Shown here in pieces: positions 1 to 4,928 of a stretch of 7,028 nucleotides of DNA. Under the pieces are notes generated by a model, which was not told the origin of the DNA, did no database searches, and was given only the letters and a program-made list of their open reading frames with translations. Numbering within the stretch: the first letter of the stretch is position 1; each line of letters opens with the position of its first letter. The DNA is from Ruminococcaceae bacterium UBA1438. Lineage in GTDB: Bacteria > Bacillota > Clostridia > Oscillospirales > Acutalibacteraceae. Position numbers and translations under genes: made by a program. Location of the stretch: positions 7,122-14,149 of the forward strand of contig DCTO01000058.1 of the NCBI GenBank assembly GCA_002329285.1, read 5' to 3'.

Positions 1-1
1 A

Positions 2-868
2 AGTTTTCTCGATTATCTCAAAACGGCGTTGTTTATTATTATCGGAAATGCGCTACTTGCCTTTCTTGTTGCAGCGTTTATCATCCCCCACGGAATCATA
101 ATGGGAGGCACAACGGGAATTGCAATTGTTATTAACCGCTTTTTCTCAATAGACACGGCGATAACCGTTTTTATCCTTAACGCTTTTTTATTAGTTCTGG
201 GGCTGATTGTTTTGGGCAAAAAGCTGTTTATGACAACAGTTGCAAGCACTTTGCTTTACCCCATGTTTCTCGGCATTATGCAAAGGATTCCTAATATTGA
301 AAAGCTAACTGACGACACTTTGCTTGCAGCGCTTTTTGCAGGCGTTCTTATGGGCCTTTCGCTTGGACTTGTTATGAGAGTAGGCTCATCAACGGGCGGA
401 ATGGATATTGCAAATCTGATTATGCACAAATGGTTTCACAAGCCCGTTTCCGTGTTTGTTTATATAACGGATTTCATCGTTGTTGGCGGACAGGCAATTA
501 TTTCAAAGCCGAATCAAATTCTTCTTGGCATCGTTGTTTTAGTGCTTGAATCGCTTGTGCTTGAGCAGGTTATGATTTTCGGAAAATCACAAATTCAGAT
601 TTACGTAATTTCAGATAAATTTGAAGAAATCAGAATTAAGCTGCTTTCACAGCTGCAGGCAGGCGTAACGCTGCAATACATCGAAACCGGCGCTATGCAA
701 AAGCAGCAAAAGGCGGTTATGTGCATTATCCCGTCAAGAAAGCTTTACAGAGCAACAGAGCTGATTCACGAAATTGACGGGGACGCTTTTATAACCATAA
801 CAAAAATTAAAGAGGTTCGCGGCCACGGCTTCACACAGGAGCAAAGACCGATTCAAATTGAATATTAA
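2..868 (+). CDS. YitT family integral membrane protein (DUF161 + DUF2179), 5' end outside the window
   Basis: The reading frame is open from base 2, so the TTG at 29 is an internal leucine codon rather than a start; 288 residues are visible, close to the usual 280-300 for the family, so only a few N-terminal residues are missing. Visible residues 1-195 are very hydrophobic with about five or six membrane segments. They carry the two family signatures, PHGIIMGGTTGIAIVI (about 29-44) and RVGSSTGGMDIANLI (about 126-140), which look like an internal repeat. Residues about 198-280 form the soluble DUF2179 domain, ending in the typical ITKIKEVRGHGF motif. Family members are common in Bacillota, often in several copies, and are mostly of unknown function; some have been suggested to be transporters. 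I cannot name a substrate. The gene ends 11 bases before a strong hairpin terminator and converges on the rubrerythrin gene. Family assignment is secure, function is not. Confidence 0.9.
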   Translation, partial: SFLDYLKTALFIIIGNALLAFLVAAFIIPHGIIMGGTTGIAIVINRFFSIDTAITVFILNAFLLVLGLIVLGKKLFMTTVASTLLYPMFLGIMQRIPNIEKLTDDTLLAALFAGVLMGLSLGLVMRVGSSTGGMDIANLIMHKWFHKPVSVFVYITDFIVVGGQAIISKPNQILLGIVVLVLESLVLEQVMIFGKSQIQIYVISDKFEEIRIKLLSQLQAGVTLQYIETGAMQKQQKAVMCIIPSRKLYRATELIHEIDGDAFITITKIKEVRGHGFTQEQRPIQIEY

Positions 869-879
869 ATCATAAAAAT

Positions 880-930
880 AAAACGGCTGACTCAAGGATG
901 ACTCCATTGCTTCAGCCGTTTTTATTAATA
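880..930. terminator. Bidirectional rho-independent terminator between yitT-like gene and rubrerythrin
   Basis: An 11-bp perfect stem, AAAACGGCTGA (880-890) with TCAGCCGTTTT (912-922), is followed on the plus strand by a T-rich run and on the minus strand by TTTTATTTTTATG. The 21-base loop can fold further (CAAGGA with TCC-A-TTG). It sits between two convergent genes and can end transcription from both sides; the last codons of rubrerythrin start at its right edge. Confidence 0.88.
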
Positions 931-1461
931 GTTTTCTTCCCGAAGTTCGTAATAAGCCTGTGGATGTGAACACACCGGGCAAACTGCAGGAGCGCTTGTG
1001 CCGACAACGAGATGCCCGCATTTGCGGCATTCCCACACCTTAACTTCGCTTTTTTCAAATACCTGATTTGTTTCAACATTGTTAAGAAGCGCTCTGTATC
1101 TTTCCTCATGTTTCTTTTCAATTTGAGCAACCTGCCTGAATTTTTCCGCAAGCTCCGAAAAGCCCTCATCTTCAGCAGTTTTGGCGAAGGCTTCATACAT
1201 ATCTGTCCATTCATAGTTTTCGCCGTCTGCCGAAGCAGAAAGATTCTGAGCAGTTGAATTCAGCTCGCCAAGCTCCTTTTGCCACATTTCAAAATGCTCT
1301 GTTTCATTATCAGCCGTTTTGCTGAAAAGCGCACTGATTTGCTCGAAACCCTCCGCCTTTGCGGTGTTTGCAAAAATTTTGTATTTTGCAACCGCTTTTG
1401 CCTCAACTGCAAGGGCAGCATTGAGATTTTTCTCTGTTTTAGTTCCCTGATATTTATTCAT
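925..1461 (-). CDS. rbr: Rubrerythrin (diiron peroxidase with C-terminal rubredoxin domain)
   Basis: A cytoplasmic non-haem iron protein that reduces hydrogen peroxide in anaerobes, taking electrons through its rubredoxin domain. The 178-residue product has the classical order: a four-helix ferritin-like domain (about 1-130), then a rubredoxin-like domain (about 140-178). All expected diiron ligands are visible: Glu20, Glu53, His56 (ETEH), Glu81, Glu84 (GENYE) and Glu115/His118 (EKKH). The rubredoxin iron site is Cys145-x2-Cys148 and Cys161-x2-Cys164. The start is the ATG at 1461: GGAGGG lies 6 bases upstream, while an in-frame ATG 21 bases further up has no ribosome binding site and would add residues not found in the family. 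The gene is monocistronic, converges on the yitT-like gene and diverges from sigK. I found no convincing -35/-10 pair or peroxide-regulator operator upstream. Nothing is truncated or missing, so activity is likely. Confidence 0.96.
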   Translation of the reverse strand: MNKYQGTKTEKNLNAALAVEAKAVAKYKIFANTAKAEGFEQISALFSKTADNETEHFEMWQKELGELNSTAQNLSASADGENYEWTDMYEAFAKTAEDEGFSELAEKFRQVAQIEKKHEERYRALLNNVETNQVFEKSEVKVWECRKCGHLVVGTSAPAVCPVCSHPQAYYELREENY

Positions 1462-1467
1462 GGAATT

Positions 1468-1473
1468 CCCTCC
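1468..1473 (-). promoter_or_regulatory. Ribosome binding site deciding the rubrerythrin start
   Basis: GGAGGG on the minus strand, 6 bases from the ATG at 1461. It falls inside the alternative longer reading frame that begins at 1482, which argues against that longer start. Confidence 0.85.
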
Positions 1474-1500
1474 GAATAGCATATTTCAATAGCTATTTTG

Positions 1501-1520
1501 AGCAGAAAAACTGCTTTTAT
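1501..1520. other. Small hairpin in the rubrerythrin/sigK intergenic region
   Basis: AGCAG (1501-1505), a five-A loop and CTGCT (1511-1515), followed on the plus strand by TTTATT. On the minus strand it would lie in the likely leader or promoter of rubrerythrin. The stem is only 5 bp, so it may be chance; a weak terminator protecting sigK from upstream reading, or a leader structure, are the options. Confidence 0.3.
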
Positions 1521-1533
1521 TCGCTTTTAAGGG

Positions 1534-1563
1534 TTATAGGACAAATCTGCCAAAGCATACAGA
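1534..1563 (+). promoter_or_regulatory. Candidate sporulation (sigma-E type) promoter for sigK
   Basis: TTATAGG (1534-1540), a 15-base spacer, and CATACAGA (1556-1563) resemble the sigma-E consensus as known from Bacillus subtilis (roughly KMATATT, 14-15 bases, CATACAnT). The -10 element matches at seven of eight positions. sigK is expected to be under sigma-E control, so the placement fits. Against it, transcription would begin near base 1570, which would leave little or no leader and clip the ribosome binding site of the preferred start. Treat it as a candidate only. Confidence 0.35.
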
Positions 1564-1567
1564 TTAA

Positions 1568-1575
1568 GCGGTGAT
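1568..1575 (+). promoter_or_regulatory. Ribosome binding site deciding the sigK start
   Basis: GCGGTGAT matches the anti-Shine-Dalgarno complement GAGGTGAT at seven of eight positions, with GG ending 8 bases before the ATG at 1580. It overlaps the alternative GTG (1571) and ATG (1574) codons, which have no ribosome binding site of their own at a suitable distance. Confidence 0.6.
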
Positions 1576-1579
1576 GAAA

Positions 1580-2263
1580 ATGTTTTCTGCTTTAATTTCC
1601 TTACTGAGCGCAAATCTTCTTTATTTCATTCTGCACATAAACAATGCCTCAAGCTTTCCGAAGCCGCTTTCGCCAAAGGAAGAAGCAGAGGCACTTGAGA
1701 GAATGAAACAGGGCGACAAAGACGCAAGAGGACTTTTAATTGAGAGGAATCTGCGCCTTGTGAGTCATATAGTTAAAAAGTATTACTCCCGAACAAACGA
1801 CACTGACGACCTGATTTCAATAGGAACAATCGGACTTATTAAGGCAATTGACAGCTTTAATCCGGAAAAAAACATTAAACTTGCAACATATGCAAGCAGA
1901 TGCATTGAAAATGAAATTCTGATGCATTTCAGAAACATCAGAAAAAGCGCAAATGACGTTTATCTGAACGATTCGCTTGAGAGCGACAAGGACGGAAACC
2001 CTCTGACTCTTCAGGACACAATCAGTGACAGCCGCGACCTTTCAGAGGAGCTTGAAAACAAAATCCGCTGGGAGAAGGTTTCAAAACTGATTAACGATCT
2101 TGAAGACGAGCGGGAAAAGGAAATAATCATCCTGCGTTATGGACTTAACAACAAAAAACCACTTACGCAAAGAGAGGTTGCAAAGCGGTTGAATATAAGC
2201 AGAAGCTATGTTTCAAGAATTGAAAAGAAGGTTTTGGATGACATCAGAAATCAAGTTGAATAA
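1580..2263 (+). CDS. sigK: RNA polymerase sporulation sigma factor, pro-sigma-K
   Basis: The late mother-cell sigma factor, which directs RNA polymerase to spore coat and maturation genes. The 227-residue product has a sigma-70 region 2 (about 46-120, with DLISIGTIGLIKAI and the RCIENEILMHF segment) and a region 4 helix-turn-helix (about 195-219, ending ISRSYVSRIEKKVL); region 1.1 is absent, as expected. LRLVSHIVKK, FPKPLS near residue 26 and the region 4 sequence fit sigma-K better than the related sigma-E. Residues 1-20 are hydrophobic and uncharged up to His19, which matches the inhibitory membrane-associated pro-sequence that SpoIVFB removes in Bacillus; by alignment from memory the cut would fall near residues 17-20. 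The coding region is continuous, with no skin-type element splitting it. The ATG at 1580 is preferred for its ribosome binding site; GTG 1571 or ATG 1574 would add only two or three residues. It is followed by a shared terminator. Confidence 0.93.
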   Translation: MFSALISLLSANLLYFILHINNASSFPKPLSPKEEAEALERMKQGDKDARGLLIERNLRLVSHIVKKYYSRTNDTDDLISIGTIGLIKAIDSFNPEKNIKLATYASRCIENEILMHFRNIRKSANDVYLNDSLESDKDGNPLTLQDTISDSRDLSEELENKIRWEKVSKLINDLEDEREKEIIILRYGLNNKKPLTQREVAKRLNISRSYVSRIEKKVLDDIRNQVE

Positions 2264-2267
2264 AAAA

Positions 2268-2297
2268 GCACCGAAAGCCGATTTCGGTGCGCTTTTT
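2268..2297. terminator. Bidirectional rho-independent terminator between sigK and the hydratase gene
   Basis: A 9-bp perfect stem, GCACCGAAA (2268-2276) and TTTCGGTGC (2282-2290), with a 5-base loop, flanked by A and T runs on both sides. On the minus strand the stem is followed directly by six T, giving a strong terminator for the hydratase operon; on the plus strand GC then TTTTT follows. Its right T-run overlaps the stop codon of the minus-strand gene, so the two convergent genes are separated by only 32 bases. Confidence 0.92.
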
Positions 2298-2823
2298 ATC
2301 TTTCAAATATATTTCCGCCGCTGCAATCGATTGCAACGGTAAGGGGAAAACTTTCAAATTCAAGCTCTTTAACTGACTCGCAGCCAAGATCATCATAAGC
2401 AATAACCTTGCAGCTTTTGATGCACTTTGAGGCAAGCGCACCTGCTCCGCCGATTGCGCAGAGATAAACCGCTTTATTTCGCCTTATAGCCTCGCAAACC
2501 TGCTCATTTCTCTCTCCCTTGCCAATCATGCAAACAACGCCCTTATCAAGCAGCAACGGCGCGAAAACATCCATCCTGCTTGAAGTGGTCGGCCCGCAGG
2601 CACCGACAGCCAGACCTTGAGGCGCAGGAGTTGGCCCGGCATAATAAATTGAAGCATCCTTAAGCTCATAAGGCAAAGCCTCACCGTTTTCAATTGCGCT
2701 GACAATTCTTTTGTGCGCGGCATCGCGCGAGGTAAAAACCCTGCCGGAAAGGACAACCCTGTCCCCCGCCTTCAGCTTTGGTGCATATTCTCTTAACTGA
2801 TTAGAATTTAAAATATATTCCAT
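2296..2823 (-). CDS. Class I (Fe-S) fumarate hydratase / L(+)-tartrate dehydratase family, beta subunit
   Basis: Corresponds to the C-terminal domain of class I fumarases, which interconvert fumarate and malate, or to the beta subunit of L(+)-tartrate dehydratase. The 175-residue product is a normal length for a free-standing beta subunit. Family motifs are all present: SGRVFTSRDAAHKR (26-39), YYAGPTPAP (60-68), GPTTSSRMD (77-85), GKGER (101-105), GGAGAL (125-130) and a C-terminal FPLTVAIDCSGGNIF. Arg33, Thr79, Arg83 and Lys102 probably correspond to substrate-contacting residues of the Leishmania fumarase; this alignment is from memory. The 4Fe-4S cluster in this family is held by the alpha part, which is not encoded next to this gene, so it cannot work alone. 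The ATG at 2823 has AAAAGGA 9 bases upstream, placed inside the last codons of the coiled-coil gene, whose stop is only 5 bases away: the pair is translationally coupled. Fumarate versus tartrate cannot be decided from the sequence. Confidence 0.92.
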   Translation of the reverse strand: MEYILNSNQLREYAPKLKAGDRVVLSGRVFTSRDAAHKRIVSAIENGEALPYELKDASIYYAGPTPAPQGLAVGACGPTTSSRMDVFAPLLLDKGVVCMIGKGERNEQVCEAIRRNKAVYLCAIGGAGALASKCIKSCKVIAYDDLGCESVKELEFESFPLTVAIDCSGGNIFER

Positions 2824-2828
2824 ATAGC

Positions 2829-3047
2829 TTAATCCTTTTGATTATTCCGGAGCCTTTCATTTTCTTCTTCAAGAGCCTGGAGCGTTGCAATATTATTATT
2901 CAGCTCTCTTTCAGCTTCCTTGAGGCGAAAATCAAGATTTGCATTAACTATTTCCAAACGCTGGCATTCAAAATTAGCATCCTCAAGCGCTGCCATGAGC
3001 TTTGAAACCTGCTGTTTCAGTTTTTCAACATCTGACTGATTTGCCAT
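2829..3047 (-). CDS. Small coiled-coil protein of unknown function
   Basis: A 72-residue hydrophilic protein that is almost entirely predicted coiled coil. From Val7 a hydrophobic heptad pattern runs through Leu10, Val14, Leu17, Leu21, Ala24, Cys28, Leu31, Leu38 and Leu42, and the C-terminal part (EEENERLRNN) is highly charged. There is no signal peptide, membrane segment or metal motif, so a cytoplasmic dimer or oligomer is likely. I do not recognise the family; small coiled-coil division proteins of the ZapA/ZapB kind have a similar build, but nothing specific supports that. The start is the ATG at 3047, with AAAGGAG 8 bases upstream; the longer frame from GTG 3065 overlaps that site. It is the first gene of a two-gene operon with the hydratase beta subunit and its last codons carry that gene's ribosome binding site. 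The good ribosome binding site and tight spacing argue that it is a real gene. Confidence 0.8.
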   Translation of the reverse strand: MANQSDVEKLKQQVSKLMAALEDANFECQRLEIVNANLDFRLKEAERELNNNIATLQALEEENERLRNNQKD

Positions 3048-3055
3048 AATGCACG

Positions 3056-3062
3056 CTCCTTT
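3056..3062 (-). promoter_or_regulatory. Ribosome binding site deciding the coiled-coil gene start
   Basis: AAAGGAG on the minus strand, 8 bases from the ATG at 3047. The alternative upstream GTG (3065) immediately abuts this site and so is very unlikely to be the start. Confidence 0.85.
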
Positions 3063-3072
3063 CACAAGAATA

Positions 3073-3078
3073 ATTATA
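3073..3078 (-). promoter_or_regulatory. Probable -10 box of the coiled-coil/hydratase operon
   Basis: A perfect TATAAT on the minus strand, which would start transcription near base 3066, about 20 bases before the ATG at 3047. No good -35 hexamer lies 16-18 bases upstream; that position falls in the terminator hairpin of the preceding gene, so the promoter is either weak or dependent on other contacts. Confidence 0.5.
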
Positions 3079-3080
3079 AT

Positions 3081-3115
3081 TTACAACAAAAGAGGGCCGC
3101 ATTGCAACCCTCTTT
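3081..3115 (-). terminator. Rho-independent terminator of the 562-residue foldase gene
   Basis: An 8-bp perfect stem, AAAGAGGG (3089-3096) and CCCTCTTT (3108-3115), with an 11-base loop. On the minus strand it is followed by TGTTGTAA, giving a T-rich tail TTTTGTTGT. It separates the foldase gene from the coiled-coil/hydratase operon downstream. Confidence 0.8.
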
Positions 3116-3138
3116 AACAATATTTAACCGAATTTTAA

Positions 3139-4827
3139 TTAATGGTCAATATCCGTATCCTTTTCAATATAGAACTTACCGAACCAATTGAAAGCAACTG
3201 TGTAAGACTCACTGAGAGCATCAACAGCTGATGTTGAAGCAGCAGAAGCAAGCGCATCACCGGCTGTTTTCTCCCAAGCAAGTGTGCCTGTCTGGCCAAC
3301 GTAATACATTACATGATAGCCGTACTGGGACTGAACGATGCTTGTGTCACCTGTCTTTCTGCCGTCTTCAAAGCACCAGGTGTTAAAGGTGTCAACCATC
3401 TGGCCGGGATAAACGTCCTCATAAAGGCCGCCGTTTGTGCTTGAGCCGGTGTCAGTTGAATTTTCAGCTGCAAGAATTGAGAAATCATCCTCTGTTCCCT
3501 CTCCCGCATTAAACTCATCAAGAAGACTTTGGGCGGTTTCAAGCGCAGTTGCCCACTGCTCTGCAGAAGCATCGGTTGCGGAGGTTGTGTCTTCGCTGTC
3601 AGTAATCGGGCTGATAAGAATATGACGAACATTAACTGTTTCAACATCATAAACATCAACAGGGGCAATTACATAAACAACTGAGGTTGAATACTGATAA
3701 GAATCTCCGTTTGCGCGGTCTGTGCTGAACAGCCAGTCAAGCCCCTCGGAGGTGCTTTCACCGCTTTCCTCATCTGTTGAAGACGTTGCAATTGCATAGC
3801 CGCCGTTCTGAAGATTGGCTCTTGTTGCATAAAGCTTTGTTGAAGCGCCGTCAGCAGCATAATATTCCTTATCAAAATCGGTTGAAGCATAGTTAACGCA
3901 AAGCTCTGTAAAATTAGAGCCGTCAGAATTAAGAGAAGCATAGAATTCTTTAGCCTCATCTTCACTTGCAGCCTCAAAAATTCTAATGCAAACGCTTTCA
4001 AGATCCGCGGTGTGCTCTGATTTATAAGCCTCAAGCTCCTCTGCGGTGTGTTCGGTTTCGGTGGTTTCTGTTGAAAGCTGCTCCTTATAATTCTGTGCGA
4101 TATATGAGCGAACCGCTTCCTGGCGGAACACCTTTTCTGTTACGCCCTTACCGAAGACCTGAACAAAATAACCGGAAACGGTGAAGCCGTAGCCGTTTGC
4201 TGATTCTTTATACTGGCTGATTGTGTCATCAAGCTCTGCCTGCTGCTCCTCCGTGATTGCAGGCTCCTCGCCGCCGTTTGCCTTAACTGCCTCATTATAA
4301 TACATATAAGTATCCTTGATGGTTTCAAGGGTTTCCTCATACAAATACTCAAGCCAGGTTACTGTTTCATCGTTATCATTGGTTGTGGTCTGGCTTGAAA
4401 GTGATTTTTCAAAATCAACATCAAGATTCATGCTTGCCAGATCAAGACCATACTGCTCATACTGGGACTGGGTTGATTTCATATTATTATAAAGCATTGC
4501 AAAATAATAATTAAAAACCGAAACCGGCACATTGGTTTTATTGCCGTCTTTATCAGTTACGGTTACGGCAGTGATGCCGGTTGTTAAACCCAGAGTTGAA
4601 TGAATAAAGCCCTTGCGAACCGTTCCGGTTGCAACATAAGCAACAAGGAGCGCAACGACGAGCACGCAAGCAACAACTGACTTAATTGTTTTTGCAGCTT
4701 TTTTTGAAATGCCCTTCTTATTCTTTTTGCCGGGAGCTTTTTTTGCTTTTTTCTCAGCCTTTCCCTTTCCTTCTTCAGAAATTGAGGCGCCTGAGAGAAC
4801 ATCCTCATTTAAATCTTTCTTTGCCAT
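3139..4827 (-). CDS. Membrane-anchored parvulin-type peptidyl-prolyl isomerase (PpiC/SurA-like foldase) with basic cytoplasmic tail
   Basis: A probable extracytoplasmic foldase that catalyses proline isomerisation and holds newly exported proteins. The 562-residue product has a Lys-rich cytoplasmic tail (1-49; 16 Lys against 6 acidic residues in the first 50), one membrane segment (about 50-68), a SurA-N-like helical region (about 98-250, with ITEEQQAELDDTISQY), a linker region, and a parvulin domain (about 398-510). The domain has the two hallmark histidines, His402 in NVRHILIS and His505 in YGYHVMYYV, and the NGGLYEDVYPGQMVDTF segment. No lipobox is present, so unlike typical PrsA it is held by an uncleaved N-terminal helix rather than a lipid; a cleaved signal peptide cannot be fully excluded. 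The ATG at 4827 has AAAGGAAG 7 bases upstream; the longer frame to 4854 adds residues overlapping this site. It is a paralogue of the gene immediately upstream and has its own promoter and terminator. Substrates are unknown. Confidence 0.88.
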   Translation of the reverse strand: MAKKDLNEDVLSGASISEEGKGKAEKKAKKAPGKKNKKGISKKAAKTIKSVVACVLVVALLVAYVATGTVRKGFIHSTLGLTTGITAVTVTDKDGNKTNVPVSVFNYYFAMLYNNMKSTQSQYEQYGLDLASMNLDVDFEKSLSSQTTTNDNDETVTWLEYLYEETLETIKDTYMYYNEAVKANGGEEPAITEEQQAELDDTISQYKESANGYGFTVSGYFVQVFGKGVTEKVFRQEAVRSYIAQNYKEQLSTETTETEHTAEELEAYKSEHTADLESVCIRIFEAASEDEAKEFYASLNSDGSNFTELCVNYASTDFDKEYYAADGASTKLYATRANLQNGGYAIATSSTDEESGESTSEGLDWLFSTDRANGDSYQYSTSVVYVIAPVDVYDVETVNVRHILISPITDSEDTTSATDASAEQWATALETAQSLLDEFNAGEGTEDDFSILAAENSTDTGSSTNGGLYEDVYPGQMVDTFNTWCFEDGRKTGDTSIVQSQYGYHVMYYVGQTGTLAWEKTAGDALASAASTSAVDALSESYTVAFNWFGKFYIEKDTDIDH

Positions 4828-4868
4828 ATTTTTTCTTCCTTTATATAACAACAAAATTTTACCAAGTT

Positions 4869-4897
4869 ATTTTACACTATAACGCAAAATATTACAA
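4869..4897 (-). promoter_or_regulatory. Sigma-A type promoter of the 562-residue foldase gene
   Basis: On the minus strand, TTGTAA (4892-4897), a 17-base spacer and TAAAAT (4869-4874); four of six and five of six consensus positions match at the optimal spacing, with TG directly before the -10. Transcription would start near 4862, leaving a leader of about 35 bases. It means the gene need not depend on read-through from the upstream paralogue, although I see no strong terminator between the two. Confidence 0.65.
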
Positions 4898-4928
4898 GTG
4901 AAAATTTAAAATTATTTAATTTGCACTA

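Noticed and set aside
29..31. TTG as start of the yitT-like gene
   Set aside because: The frame is open to base 2 and the upstream codons (SFLDYLKTA) fit the hydrophobic N-terminus of the family, so the true start is outside the window.
912..1257. Open frames overlapping rubrerythrin on both strands
   Set aside because: Rubrerythrin with all metal ligands occupies this DNA; the alternatives have no recognisable motif.
1462..1482. Longer rubrerythrin start at 1482
   Set aside because: No ribosome binding site lies before it; the GGAGGG that serves ATG 1461 falls inside the extension.
1555..1566. Sigma-K autoregulatory -10 element
   Set aside because: The CATA element is present, but the TA expected after three more bases is AT here, and no clear AC -35 element is placed correctly.
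3309..4352. Several open frames of 70-121 codons in another minus-strand frame of the 562-residue foldase
   Set aside because: They are shadows of the foldase gene: biased compositions rich in Leu, Gln, Met and Arg, no ribosome binding sites, and no family resemblance.
4600..4690. Lipoprotein signal (lipobox) in the 562-residue foldase
   Set aside because: The only nearby cysteine (Cys54, in VVACVLVV) lies at the start of the membrane helix and lacks a preceding lipobox, so a PrsA-style lipid anchor is not supported.
4898..4926. A+T-rich inverted repeat (GTG-A-AAATT with AATTT-G-CAC) after the 644-residue foldase
   Set aside because: The stem is interrupted and A+T-rich and has no T-run after it on the minus strand, so it is not a credible terminator; it also overlaps the next promoter's -35 box.
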